From NCBI RefSeq assembly GCF_018861295.1, contig NZ_JAHLDM010000002.1:1-64000 (forward strand): a stretch of 64,000 bases of DNA, written 5' to 3'. Made by a program: the position numbers and the translations under genes. A model generated the notes under the pieces. It was not told the DNA's origin. It made no database searches and saw nothing but the letters and a program-made list of their open reading frames with translations. The DNA comes from Clostridium_AD estertheticum_D. Lineage in GTDB: Bacteria > Bacillota > Clostridia > Clostridiales > Clostridiaceae. Shown here piece after piece: positions 53,362-61,409 of the stretch (positions within the stretch are counted from its first letter, which is position 1; every line of letters starts with the position of its first letter).

Positions 53362-53867
53362 TGCTTACATTTATTGTTGCAATTGGAGATAATTTTGCTA
53401 TAGGTAAAAATAACGATTTACTTTGGCATTTTTCAAAAGATTTAAAAAGGTTCAAGCAAATTACAAGTGGAAACACTATTATAATGGGAAGAAAGACATT
53501 TGAGTCCCTTCCTGGTATTCTTCCTAGTAGACATCATATTGTTATTACAAAAAATAAAGATTTTGTTATAAATGATGAAAGAGTTACTATTTTAAATTCT
53601 AAGGAAGAGTTATTAGCATTTATGAAAGACAGTGAAGAATACTTTGTTATAGGTGGTGGAGAAATTTACAAGTTATTATTGCCTTATTGTAATAAGATAC
53701 ATTTAACAAAAGTACATAAAGAATATAATGCTGATGTTTTTTTTCCTAAACTAGACTATTCAGAATGGAATTGTAGGGAAGAAGAAACTGGGTTCATCAA
53801 TGATGATAAAACAACATCATACACTTTCTTAACTTTGGAACGTATTATTAATGTGAAACAAAAATGA
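53361..53867 (+). CDS. folA: Dihydrofolate reductase
   Basis: 168 residues. IVAIGDNFAIGKNNDLLWHF (NADPH and folate binding), IIMGRKTFESLP and FVIGGGEIYKLLL are the three DHFR signatures. It reduces dihydrofolate to tetrahydrofolate with NADPH. The ATG overlaps the thyA remnant stop (TAATG) and the ribosome binding site GGGGAG lies within the remnant. This thyA-folA order is the ancestral arrangement, although thyA is now dead. Confidence 0.9.
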   Translation: MLTFIVAIGDNFAIGKNNDLLWHFSKDLKRFKQITSGNTIIMGRKTFESLPGILPSRHHIVITKNKDFVINDERVTILNSKEELLAFMKDSEEYFVIGGGEIYKLLLPYCNKIHLTKVHKEYNADVFFPKLDYSEWNCREEETGFINDDKTTSYTFLTLERIINVKQK

Positions 53868-53868
53868 T

Positions 53869-54402
53869 CTATTTTTTATATAAATACAATGTACCATTTT
53901 TAGGTGTTCTTATAGTTCGTCCAGTAACGCCCCTACTTTTAAGTTCCTTTTGTAATGTATTCATAAAGAAACCATGACAAACAATTAATATATTATTACT
54001 TGATTCATCCTTTATACTATCCAAAAACTCATTCACACGTTTTTGGGTATCTTTTTTATTCTCTGTTTGAGATTTGCACTGAAAAAGCCAGGCAAATCTC
54101 CCACTTATACACCAAAATATATAAGGAATTTTTATATTGGTATTAAATATTGGTGCTATAGGAACTTCTCTTAATAATTGAGTTTTAATTATTTCACCTT
54201 TGAAAATAGATTGAGAAGTTTTAATGGCTCTTGATAAATCACTTGAAAAACATTTGTCCCATTTTATATCTCCTATTTTAAATTTGTTTTCTATAACATC
54301 ACTATTATCATATTGTTTTACCCATTGATTAAAGTCAGTAGATGTCATAAACATCTTTGTACAACAATTAACTTTAAAATGTCTAACCAATCCTATATTC
54401 AT
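53869..54402 (-). CDS. Histidine phosphatase family protein
   Basis: 177 residues. It starts NIGLVRHFKV, an RHG-like motif (R-H-F) with the phospho-accepting His, and has SSDLSRAIKTSQSIF and a second His in IVCHGFFMNTL. It belongs to the phosphoglycerate-mutase-like superfamily. GGAGGATAA precedes ATG. Its substrate cannot be told. It converges with folA with one base between them. Confidence 0.75.
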   Translation of the reverse strand: MNIGLVRHFKVNCCTKMFMTSTDFNQWVKQYDNSDVIENKFKIGDIKWDKCFSSDLSRAIKTSQSIFKGEIIKTQLLREVPIAPIFNTNIKIPYIFWCISGRFAWLFQCKSQTENKKDTQKRVNEFLDSIKDESSNNILIVCHGFFMNTLQKELKSRGVTGRTIRTPKNGTLYLYKK

Positions 54403-54469
54403 TTATCCTCCAATATTACGCAATTCTATATATTTTGTGCTATTTAAAATAGTTTACAATATCTAATAA

Positions 54470-54916
54470 TTAGTTAGAAATATTGTATGCCATTTTTCTT
54501 ATAAGTTTTAATAAATTTTCTCTATCCTCATAGGTATCTAAGGAAAGCATTATTTTTCCGTAAACTTCTTCCTCAAATTTACTATGTTCCTCTTGGGCCA
54601 TATTACCCTCCTTAGTAAGTTCTAACTTATAGGATCTTCTATCCTTATTACTAAGAGTTCTAATAATAAGATTGCGCTTTTCTAATCTATCAATCATGCT
54701 AGTTAAAGTACTTTTAGGTACATTTAATACTTCTAATATATCTTTTATAATAACATTTTCTTTTTCAGAAATAATTCTTAGTATTGTAAGTTCATTATTC
54801 CTTAGTCCTTGTATTCTCAAAAACTTTGATTCTATATCCTTATAATTAGATGATACTATCATAAAATGCCATAATTTATTTAATTCATCTACTTGCCTTT
54901 TATATTCCTGATCCAT
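54470..54916 (-). CDS. MarR-family regulator
   Basis: 148 residues. The winged helix-turn-helix region is LTILRIISEKENVIIKDILE, LNVPKSTLTSMIDRLEKRNL and IIRTLSNKDRRSYKLELT, the classic MarR order. Dimerisation helices flank it. It lies 34 bases after the methyltransferase stop on the same strand, so the two are probably co-transcribed. An inverted GTAC..GTAC motif in the promoter (55625-55644) is a candidate site. Confidence 0.85.
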   Translation of the reverse strand: MDQEYKRQVDELNKLWHFMIVSSNYKDIESKFLRIQGLRNNELTILRIISEKENVIIKDILEVLNVPKSTLTSMIDRLEKRNLIIRTLSNKDRRSYKLELTKEGNMAQEEHSKFEEEVYGKIMLSLDTYEDRENLLKLIRKMAYNISN

Positions 54917-54950
54917 ATAATCACTCCAAAATTTGTTTTATATTTATTAC

Positions 54951-55574
54951 TTATTTTTTTATATTAGCATTAATAGCAAAACTTTTATAATTTATTTTTT
55001 TAAAGTTAAATGGCTTAAATCCACACTTTATTAAAAGTTTCGCAATTTCTTTCTTGCAATATATTTTATAATCGCCACTATTACTTCTTTTGCAATATAA
55101 ATTTAATATTTTTCTAATAACTATTGGTGAAGTTGGATCTCCAATAATTAATGTTCCATTAAATTTTAATATTCTTTTCATCTCTAATAGTGTCTTTTCT
55201 GGGTTTGGATAATGATGAAATGATGCATTACATACAATTACATCAAAAGTATTATTTCCCCAAGGCATACATTCTGAATCACCAACTTTTAATTCAGCTC
55301 TATTATCAAGATTTTTTTTGGCAACTTCAATCATTTTTTCTGAAAGATCTAATCCATATAATTCTATATTATTTTCAACTAATTTCATCAATACATTTCC
55401 GGTGCCACATCCAACATCTAATAATTTTTTAGGCTTAATAAGCATTATTCTGCTAATAATTTCATTATACATCGGAGCTACGAATTTCCCATCATGACTC
55501 TCATCATAAGATTCAGCTTGTTTATTAAAATTCATTTTTGAATTCTCTTTAAAAATGTTTTTATTATTTTTCAT
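54951..55574 (-). CDS. Class I SAM-dependent methyltransferase
   Basis: 207 residues: LLDVGCGTGNVLMKL (SAM-binding motif I), ELYGLDLSEKMIEVAKK and VIVCNASFHHYPNPEKTL. It is of the UbiE/COQ5-like or Methyltransf_11 group; no substrate information is visible. GGGGGATCTTAT precedes ATG. It is the first gene of a transcript with the MarR regulator. Confidence 0.82.
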   Translation of the reverse strand: MKNNKNIFKENSKMNFNKQAESYDESHDGKFVAPMYNEIISRIMLIKPKKLLDVGCGTGNVLMKLVENNIELYGLDLSEKMIEVAKKNLDNRAELKVGDSECMPWGNNTFDVIVCNASFHHYPNPEKTLLEMKRILKFNGTLIIGDPTSPIVIRKILNLYCKRSNSGDYKIYCKKEIAKLLIKCGFKPFNFKKINYKSFAINANIKK

Positions 55575-55624
55575 ATAAGATCCCCCTCTAAATAATAGTA
55601 ATGTATTAATATAGTTCCTGTTTC

Positions 55625-55644
55625 GTACTATACTAATATGGTAC
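55625..55644 (-). promoter_or_regulatory. Candidate promoter/operator of the MarR operon
   Basis: GTAC and GTAC half-sites (55625-55628 and 55641-55644) flank an AT-rich core. On the minus strand a TTGACT hexamer lies about 30 bases before, with CATATT as a possible -10 in the core. The length suits a MarR dimer site. Confidence 0.35.
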
Positions 55645-55790
55645 TACTTTTTCAAAAAAAGTCAATACAAAAAACTTGTAATTTTTCAATCGGCTATTTT
55701 GGGCTAGGGATATACCAGTTGAAATAATTATGAATCCTATAACTTTAAAATTCACCCCTGTAACAATTAATAATATATTTAAAGTACATC

Positions 55791-56396
55791 CTATGAGTTT
55801 TCTAATATTCTCTTTAAAAAAGTATTTACCAATATTTCGGTTTCTTCAAATGACTGTGTACAATAGTTCTTAGAAAATGGGTCACTAAACCCATGGGCCC
55901 CTCTTAATATATGTACATTGACGTTCCATTTTTTCAAAGAATTAACTAGTTCTTTTACATTGAATGATTTCTCTTCAGTAGCAAAAATCAATAAAACTGG
56001 ACATTTGGGAGCAACGCTCATATAGTCTCTAATCCGTGAACCATAGTACCCTATAATACCATCACACATAATATCTTCACCGCTACATAACCATGCAATT
56101 GTTGCACCTATGCTATAGCCTAATAAATATACGTACCTGTATTGCTTTTTTGCTTGTATTATTAGCCGTTTTACTTGATTAAATGCTAAACCAAAACCGA
56201 TATTTTTTATGAAATGATGATAGGCTTCATCTTGTTGATCATAATTAAAAGGGTGATTTAGATTAATTAAATTGGGGCAAATAATATCATATCCAGCCAT
56301 AGAGAACTTCTCACAAACCAACTTAATATGCTGATTAATACCATATATTTCATGTAACACTATAATTACAGAATTAGAATTATTTATAATCTTCAC
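55791..56396 (-). CDS. Dienelactone hydrolase-like protein
   Basis: 201 residues: IIVLHEIYGINQHIKLVCEK and YDIICPNL (DLH N-terminus), then LLGYSIGATIAWLCSG with Ser in place of the Cys nucleophile of true dienelactone hydrolases, and LRGAHGFSDPFS carrying the catalytic His. It hydrolyses an ester or lactone of unknown structure. The start is GTG, five bases after GGGAGG. Confidence 0.75.
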   Translation of the reverse strand: MKIINNSNSVIIVLHEIYGINQHIKLVCEKFSMAGYDIICPNLINLNHPFNYDQQDEAYHHFIKNIGFGLAFNQVKRLIIQAKKQYRYVYLLGYSIGATIAWLCSGEDIMCDGIIGYYGSRIRDYMSVAPKCPVLLIFATEEKSFNVKELVNSLKKWNVNVHILRGAHGFSDPFSKNYCTQSFEETEILVNTFLKRILENS

Positions 56397-56473
56397 ATGG
56401 GCCTCCCTGAATTAATTATACTAATAACACCATAAATTTCAAAATAAAGCATATTTACAATGAGTAAAAAATA

Positions 56474-56791
56474 TTATGAAACAGTATCTTTAATTTTTAT
56501 AAATAAATATTTGTTTTTTAAAATTGAAATGTATAGTACACCCAATAGTTTTTTTAACCCTTGAACTGAATTACCACAATTAAATCCTATCAATTTATCA
56601 TTGCTTTCGACAAAAACTAATTCATTACTTCTGCACCAATCAATTTTTAGATAAATTGAATGATTCCCATCCACAATATCTATGTCTTTAGTCTCTCCAT
56701 CCCCAATATTTCCATAAAGGATACCATCTATAATAATCTCATAATATCTATACTTATCATAATATGTTGATTGTCTTGATAATTGAATCAT
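56474..56791 (-). CDS. Small strand-rich protein of unknown function
   Basis: 105 residues with a beta-sandwich-like pattern: YYEIIIDGILYGNIGDGE, then GNHSIYLKIDWCRSNEL. Phrases of the form v.iDg...G.i..Ge....l..G.H.i..kidwc.S occur in small orphan Firmicutes proteins. GAAGGATGGTG precedes ATG. No role can be assigned. Confidence 0.5.
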   Translation of the reverse strand: MIQLSRQSTYYDKYRYYEIIIDGILYGNIGDGETKDIDIVDGNHSIYLKIDWCRSNELVFVESNDKLIGFNCGNSVQGLKKLLGVLYISILKNKYLFIKIKDTVS

Positions 56792-56848
56792 AATATTTCA
56801 CCATCCTTCTTTAGATAGAACCATTATTATAACTCTTATTTAATAATT

Positions 56849-57148
56849 TAGTTAACTATTATACTTATTTGAAATTTTAATAGGCTTAATTTCTGTTCTA
56901 ATAGCTGAAGTATTATCACAAGTAATTTCTTCTATTTTATACCTATTATTAATTTCTTTTTTAAATTTACTTAAACCCAATCCTTTATTATTAATTAAAA
57001 GTACTGTATATATATAATTTTCATTTTATTTTTTAAAGTTATTTTATTAGACAAATCATCATAATTAATATTATATAAATTTATATATAAACTAACAGAT
57101 ATTATAACAAGGTCAAAAGTAATTAGTTTGATTGTTAGTTTTTTTCAT
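56849..57148 (-). pseudogene. Small gene broken by two short insertions
   Basis: GGAGGCCTATT precedes ATG (57148), but a seven-A run shifts the frame to a stop 12 codons on. With six A residues it would read MKKLTIKLITFDLVIISVSL, and continue to KNKMKII. A TA-repeat near 57007 carries two extra bases, after which TVLLINNKGLGLSKFKKEIN runs to a stop at 56849. The two changes total three bases. The parent family was not recognised. Confidence 0.4.
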
Positions 57149-57224
57149 AATAGGCCTCCAATAGAGTTGGGCCAACGGACCTCCAAACCCAGCATTAAGA
57201 GATATAGAGCTTCGCTTTTGGTAA

Positions 57225-57380
57225 TTAAATATAAGCCTTAGAAGTAGTCATTACAATAATTACTGTTGTTCCTAATAATCCTGCCATTAATATGAATAAT
57301 TTGCCATGCATTAATCCAGATAATATCGCTTGGATAACATTTTCAATGATAAAGGCAATATTTTTTATATTATGCCAAGC
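57225..57380 (-). pseudogene. C-terminal remnant of a membrane protein
   Basis: A start-less 51-codon frame (WHNIKNIAFIIENVIQAILS, then a helix LFILMAGLLGTTVIIVM) ending at TAA. It has one clear membrane helix and no recognised family. Confidence 0.3.
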
Positions 57381-57395
57381 GGTGTTCAGTAAAAA

Positions 57396-57479
57396 GAAGA
57401 ATTACATACAGATATCTTAAAACGTGAATGTACAGATGATGAACTTATTACCGCTATAACAAATTTTATTGATTTATAA
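57396..57479 (+). pseudogene. C-terminal coding remnant
   Basis: The frame reads EELHTDILKRECTDDELITA and ends NFIDL, stop. It is amphipathic and looks like the last helix of a soluble protein. It overlaps the end of the convergent ACT-domain gene by 14 bases. Confidence 0.25.
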
Positions 57480-57858
57480 TTTCATATCTTTCATTTGATA
57501 ATGCTAATATGGTATTATCTATATCTTTATCTTTAACAAGTATATAATCTGTATCATATGTGGAAACAGCAAAAATACTGATTCTTTTTAGTGCCAATAT
57601 AGTACTAATTGACGAAATAATACCAATTAAAGAAAAATCTAATGGTCCCTCAACTTTTAAAATTCTCCAATCTTTTTCACACTTTATATTTCTCGGTATA
57701 CTATCTTGAGAGCATACAATTGATAATTCATCTGATGTTTTTGTTATAGAATAAAAACTGCTACCTTCTACCCATTTAGGCATTGACTCATTTTTATTTA
57801 ATCTACAAACAGCAAATTTTTCGTTTAACAATTTCATTGTTAATATTTTTTCTGACAT
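57466..57858 (-). CDS. ACT-domain protein
   Basis: 130 residues with two ACT-like halves. The second begins VEGPLDFSLIGIISSISTIL and contains ALKRISIFAVSTYDTDYILV, the hallmark of the CASTOR/ACT_7-type proteins. Such domains bind amino acids and act as regulators or unknown enzymes' partners. GGGTGAAAACAAGAT precedes ATG. A ykkC-class riboswitch candidate with an attenuator lies upstream, so expression probably follows guanidine or a nucleotide signal. Confidence 0.75.
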   Translation of the reverse strand: MSEKILTMKLLNEKFAVCRLNKNESMPKWVEGSSFYSITKTSDELSIVCSQDSIPRNIKCEKDWRILKVEGPLDFSLIGIISSISTILALKRISIFAVSTYDTDYILVKDKDIDNTILALSNERYEIINQ

Positions 57859-57911
57859 ATCTTGTTTTCACCCTTCCCTTTTTTATGGGTTCTATCCCAC
57901 TTATAAATTTA

Positions 57912-57963
57912 TTAAAAATAAAAAAGCCAAGGGTAATGTTTTAAAATACCTCCAAGGCTTTTG
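57912..57963 (-). terminator. Attenuator hairpin of the ACT-domain gene
   Basis: Minus strand: AAAAGCC..GGTA pairs with TACCCTTGGCTTTT, followed by TTTTTTATTTTT. Its 5-prime arm is the conserved 3-prime segment of the riboswitch candidate, so ligand binding would block termination (an ON switch). Confidence 0.65.
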
Positions 57964-58040
57964 TCCTTCCATGAATACAGTTAAACTGTGCGTTTTATCT
58001 TGGACCACCAGTTATTAATTTTAAACTGCAGAACCCTATA
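57946..58040 (-). ncRNA. ykkC-class riboswitch candidate
   Basis: Minus strand conserved blocks in order: TAGGGTTCTGC, CTGGTGGTCCAAGAT, AAAACGCAC, and TGGAAGGACAAAAGCC with TTGGAGGTA. They match the ykkC consensus (UAGGGUUCCG, CUGGUCCGAGAG, ACGGAGGGACAAAAGCCCGGGAGG-like) with modest changes. Subtypes of this class bind guanidine, ppGpp or PRPP; the subtype cannot be decided by eye. Confidence 0.7.
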
Positions 58041-58346
58041 AAACTTTAAATAATATTTATTGTTTTTAAATATATCAAAAATTGTTAATGTTGTCAATAT
58101 CAGTTTTTTTAGAATTATCTAATCTAGTATAAATATATCAATAATTAGTGGATACAATCTATAAAGAGGTCGTTAAGTAAATACCAAATAGTTTTATTTT
58201 TATCATTTTTAGTTTCCCTATACTCTACACTGTATTTCCTCCCACTCCTTGTCCGCTTTATAAGACAATACATTGATAAGCATATTGTTATGATATAGTT
58301 TAGTTTGTTATCTTCTGTGCTTGCTAAATGGGTATCCCTTAAATTA

Positions 58347-58538
58347 TCAAATTAAAACTATATCTGCGTAAAAAGCAATACCTAACGTCATAATGGCAAT
58401 AGCTATAATTTTAGCAATCTTTCTGCTTTTTTTAAGGCCTAATAACTCAACTGTCTCGGGTGTTGTATAATGATAAATAAGGATTGTTATTCCAATAGAT
58501 TCTGATAAATATAAAGTGCATACACTCCATTGAAGCTG
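58347..58538 (-). pseudogene. C-terminal remnant of a membrane protein
   Basis: A 63-codon frame without a start, SESIGITILIYHYTTPETVE and LLGLKKSRKIAKIIAIAIMT, ending in a hydrophobic helix and TGA. It looks like the last two helices of a larger membrane protein. The family was not recognised. Confidence 0.3.
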
Positions 58539-58564
58539 TTACAGCGACCTAGGATATGACTTAA

Positions 58565-58891
58565 TTATGCCTCTCCATATTGCTGAGCGAAATATAAAAT
58601 CCACGATTTTTCAACTTTATAATTGCCTATTGGATTTCCTGTTGCTCCATCATATAAGTTGTAATCAGCAGTTCTATAAATCATAGCATTTTCATTATCA
58701 AGAATTTCTTTATCCATTTCATATTGACCTTTATTAACATGTACGCTTACTTTAAATGCCCCAATTGGATGTCCAGTTACAAATAAATGTGTTCTAATAG
58801 ATATTGAAGGAGTTATATGAGTTATAATAACTCCTCCAATAAATATTATTAAAATTAATAATATTATAATAACCTTTCTTAAAAACCTCAT
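58565..58891 (-). CDS. Membrane-anchored small protein of unknown function
   Basis: 108 residues. RFLRKVIIILLILIIFIGGV is an N-terminal anchor or signal; the remaining ~85 residues are exposed outside, with strands such as HLFVTGHPIGAFKVSVHVNK and YNLYDGATGNPIGNYKVEKS (two GxPIGxxKV repeats about 50 residues apart). I place the start at 58891 because GAGGAGGAAAGA precedes it. The repeated motif suggests an internal duplication of a small beta unit. Confidence 0.5.
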   Translation of the reverse strand: MRFLRKVIIILLILIIFIGGVIITHITPSISIRTHLFVTGHPIGAFKVSVHVNKGQYEMDKEILDNENAMIYRTADYNLYDGATGNPIGNYKVEKSWILYFAQQYGEA

Positions 58892-59048
58892 TCTTTCCTC
58901 CTCAAATTTGTTGAATAATAATTTGCAATTACGCAATAATTTTAAATCGCTCATACCCTGCTAACCTATATGATATTTATTCATTTTATGTCTTAGCGTA
59001 GGTTTTGTCGAAATTATAGAAAAACCAGACTTACAACTTGGGCGCCAC

Positions 59049-59813
59049 CTATTTTACATTATCACAATAGTAAATCATTGACTCACTTAAGAACTTAGCT
59101 AAACCTTCTTTCTGCTTATCAATGTTAGCCGTGAAACGTTCATCATTAACATATAAATCAGCAAGGCCTCTAAATATTTCTATAGTACAATCATAAAAAT
59201 TATCAGTAATGTGTTGTCTTAATTCAGCAACTGCCTTTTGAACCTCTGAATTGCCTATTCCTTTATCCATGTTAGCTATAATTTTCTCGTTGATTTTTCC
59301 ATTAGTTGCATTAATCCTAGCCCAATCCTCTTTTGTGTATTTGGATGTTTTTTTCATACTTTCCTTGTAGGCATCAGTGTCGCCATATTTTTGCTTCGTT
59401 TCCTCTGCATATCTTTCTTTATGAGCTTCTATTTCGCTTATATCAAACCCCTCAAACATTTCATTCTTATTCATATCTATTCCTCCTTCAATGTAATCTA
59501 TAGTTTTATCTACAGATTTTATAATCTTATCGAGTCTCTTCTTTTTTTCTATCAATAGCTCCCTATGTGTCTTTAATGCATGTTTTCTATCGAAGTCTGG
59601 ATTATCTAAAATTTCTTTTATTTCTAGAAGGGTAAAATCCAACTCTTTAAAAAACAAAACTTGTTGCAATCTTTCAAGGTCATCATCAGTGTAGAGTCTA
59701 TATCCGGCCGTTGTTACAGACTTTGGCTTTAAGATGCCTATCTGATCATAATGATGGAGTGTACGCACACTTACACCAACCATATCAGCTACTTCTTTTA
59801 TTTTATAAGACAT
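59049..59813 (-). CDS. MerR-family regulator with TipA-like drug-binding domain
   Basis: 254 residues. The N-terminal MerR helix-turn-helix (VADMVGVSVRTLHHYDQIGI, then GYRLYTDDDLERLQQVLFFK) and a long coiled coil are followed by a TipAS antibiotic-recognition domain (KYGDTDAYKESMKKTSKYTK, then VQKAVAELRQHITDNFYDCT). TipA-type proteins are induced by and bind thiopeptides or other drugs. It recruits RNA polymerase to its own and efflux promoters. AAAGGAGTTGATTT precedes ATG. No efflux gene is next to it. Confidence 0.9.
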   Translation of the reverse strand: MSYKIKEVADMVGVSVRTLHHYDQIGILKPKSVTTAGYRLYTDDDLERLQQVLFFKELDFTLLEIKEILDNPDFDRKHALKTHRELLIEKKKRLDKIIKSVDKTIDYIEGGIDMNKNEMFEGFDISEIEAHKERYAEETKQKYGDTDAYKESMKKTSKYTKEDWARINATNGKINEKIIANMDKGIGNSEVQKAVAELRQHITDNFYDCTIEIFRGLADLYVNDERFTANIDKQKEGLAKFLSESMIYYCDNVK

Positions 59814-59998
59814 AAAATCAACTCCTTTGTTCTTTATTAATCTTCCCTACAAATTTATAATAATCTATGACGTTACGTTAGAGTCAATACCCTTTGGAAA
59901 TAAATTATAGATATCTTTCGAAATAAAAAGAAAATGTATAGTATAGTATCATTTCAATTGCAATCATTATTGTTACTAGTAATGCTTAACGATTAAAC

Positions 59999-60023
59999 CC
60001 CCACATCTAATGATATGGGGGTA
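59999..60023. terminator. CCCCCAC hairpin
   Basis: CCCCCACATC..GATATGGGGG forms a strong stem with loop TAAT. There is no long T tract, though minus-strand TTTAATC follows. Its core ATCTAATGATATGG recurs in the hairpin at 62600-62631. It is a terminator or a mobile-element end. Confidence 0.4.
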
Positions 60024-60079
60024 CTTGAGAGGACACAAAAAACAATCCGTATCAACTAAACTGAATATATTTTTCACCT

Positions 60080-60286
60080 TTATTTAACTGTTCTTTTGAA
60101 ACCAATATCAAGGTTGTCACACTCATTAAGAATTAATGCCTGTGCCACAATTACATCTTGCCCATTAAAAGTACATGATGGAGCTTCGTATAATTTATAC
60201 CCTTCATCAAGTAATTCAGAAATTTTCTTACAAAAATTCGCATCATCTTTTCCAGTAATTAAACGATATTTAAGTTTGTTTTCCAT
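60080..60286 (-). CDS. DUF1737-like small protein
   Basis: 68 residues: YRLITGKDDANFCKKISELL, then FNGQDVIVAQALIL, the pattern of DUF1737 (YRLLTGPDDAxFCxRVsxaLxxGwxLxGxP.xxxdG..vivaQAlv). Function unknown. The ribosome binding site is weak. It is a single gene. Confidence 0.7.
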   Translation of the reverse strand: MENKLKYRLITGKDDANFCKKISELLDEGYKLYEAPSCTFNGQDVIVAQALILNECDNLDIGFKRTVK

Positions 60287-60415
60287 AGATTATCTTTAGT
60301 GAGATAGTGTACTTTAAGTATACAAACCCACTAAATTTTCACTTCCTTTCCTGTTTTAAATTTTATGTATATATCATCTTAGTAACTCCGTTGATAGTTC
60401 TACATATTATAAATC

Positions 60416-60937
60416 TTATGAATTAACATAAGTTATTATTTCATCTATATTCTTTCTTCTTGTGAAATCTATTGGCTTGTCATACATGGCTAGCATGCCT
60501 CTTGCCTCAGGTGTTAATTCTTTTTTCATCTTAATCTTCCATTTTAGTAATGTCATAAGTGCTTTATCAAAAGGCTTTATTTTACTATAATCAAATCCAC
60601 CTCTTAAATAAAAGAACTGTACAGACTTCTGCTCCTCGGGAGTAAAATTTTTATCTTTTACTTCACGTATTACCTCTTCACTCGATGGTGATGCCCCCGT
60701 TGCGAAAACAACGACTTTTTTACCTTTAAATTTGTCGAGATTTTTTGTTATATATTTTACTCCAATAATACCAACAGCATACAAACTGCCGCCATAAATC
60801 ACGGTATCGTAATCTGTAACTACATTTATATCAACCCTTGAAACATCAAAAATATCCGCTGATAACGCCTCAGAAATCCATTCTGCATATTTTTTTGTAA
60901 AACCTGTTTTGGACTTGTATATTACTACAGTTTTCAT
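60416..60937 (-). CDS. Flavodoxin-domain protein
   Basis: 173 residues. KTVVIYKSKTGFTKKYAEWI is the FMN phosphate loop (T/S-x-T-G-x-T), followed by VIYGGSLYAVGIIGVKYITK and KVVVFATGASPSS. It resembles HemG-like protoporphyrinogen oxidase or a stand-alone flavodoxin. I start at 60937 (ATG after AGAGGTGAAACTA); a GTG nine bases upstream overlaps the site. Confidence 0.75.
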   Translation of the reverse strand: MKTVVIYKSKTGFTKKYAEWISEALSADIFDVSRVDINVVTDYDTVIYGGSLYAVGIIGVKYITKNLDKFKGKKVVVFATGASPSSEEVIREVKDKNFTPEEQKSVQFFYLRGGFDYSKIKPFDKALMTLLKWKIKMKKELTPEARGMLAMYDKPIDFTRRKNIDEIITYVNS

Positions 60938-61105
60938 TAGTTTCACCTCTTATAATATATATTTTTTCACATTATACTACATTCAGGATTTCAACATATT
61001 AAAACTCAACTGAAACCATCAATTCTCCTTCCGTTATATAAATAACCCTTTACTAAAAACATTATTCTACAATATTGACGCAGTTAATTAAAATCACAGA
61101 GTATT

Positions 61106-61291
61106 TTATAATTTAATATTTATCCAATATCTCTGAGTTACTTCACCCTCTTCAATAACTTCATTCTCTAATACTCCACCATTATTTAATATAGTTTTTG
61201 CTGAAGCTATATTTATTTTGTCACACGTAACCAATGCCTTTTTAATACCTAACTGTTTCACTAATGATAATGATATCTTTACACAATTCAA
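61106..61291 (-). pseudogene. C-terminal GNAT fragment
   Basis: 61 codons: KALVTCDKINIASAKTILNN and GGVLENEVIEEGEVTQRYWI, the usual C-terminus of a GNAT (motif B and last strand). The acetyl-CoA loop is missing. The 5-prime end joins directly to the subfamily-1 repeat (61270-61325), so the repeat appears to mark the truncation point. Confidence 0.6.
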
Positions 61292-61325
61292 CAGACATTC
61301 ATAATTTTCCTTTATATTCTAAAAA
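61270..61325 (-). repeat. Partial copy of the dispersed intergenic repeat, subfamily 1
   Basis: Minus strand GAATATAAAGGAAAATTATG, AATGTCTGTTGAATTGTGT, AAAGATATC. It matches the first 45 bases of 6846-6996 and 33950-34175. Another short copy lies at 40196-40240, upstream of the second permease stop. Confidence 0.55.
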
Positions 61326-61409
61326 AAGAATACAAGCATCCTATCAATTAATATGATTTTACAATTAAATATCCTTTTGTTGCAATATCCCTGCCATCAT
61401 CTATATAAT

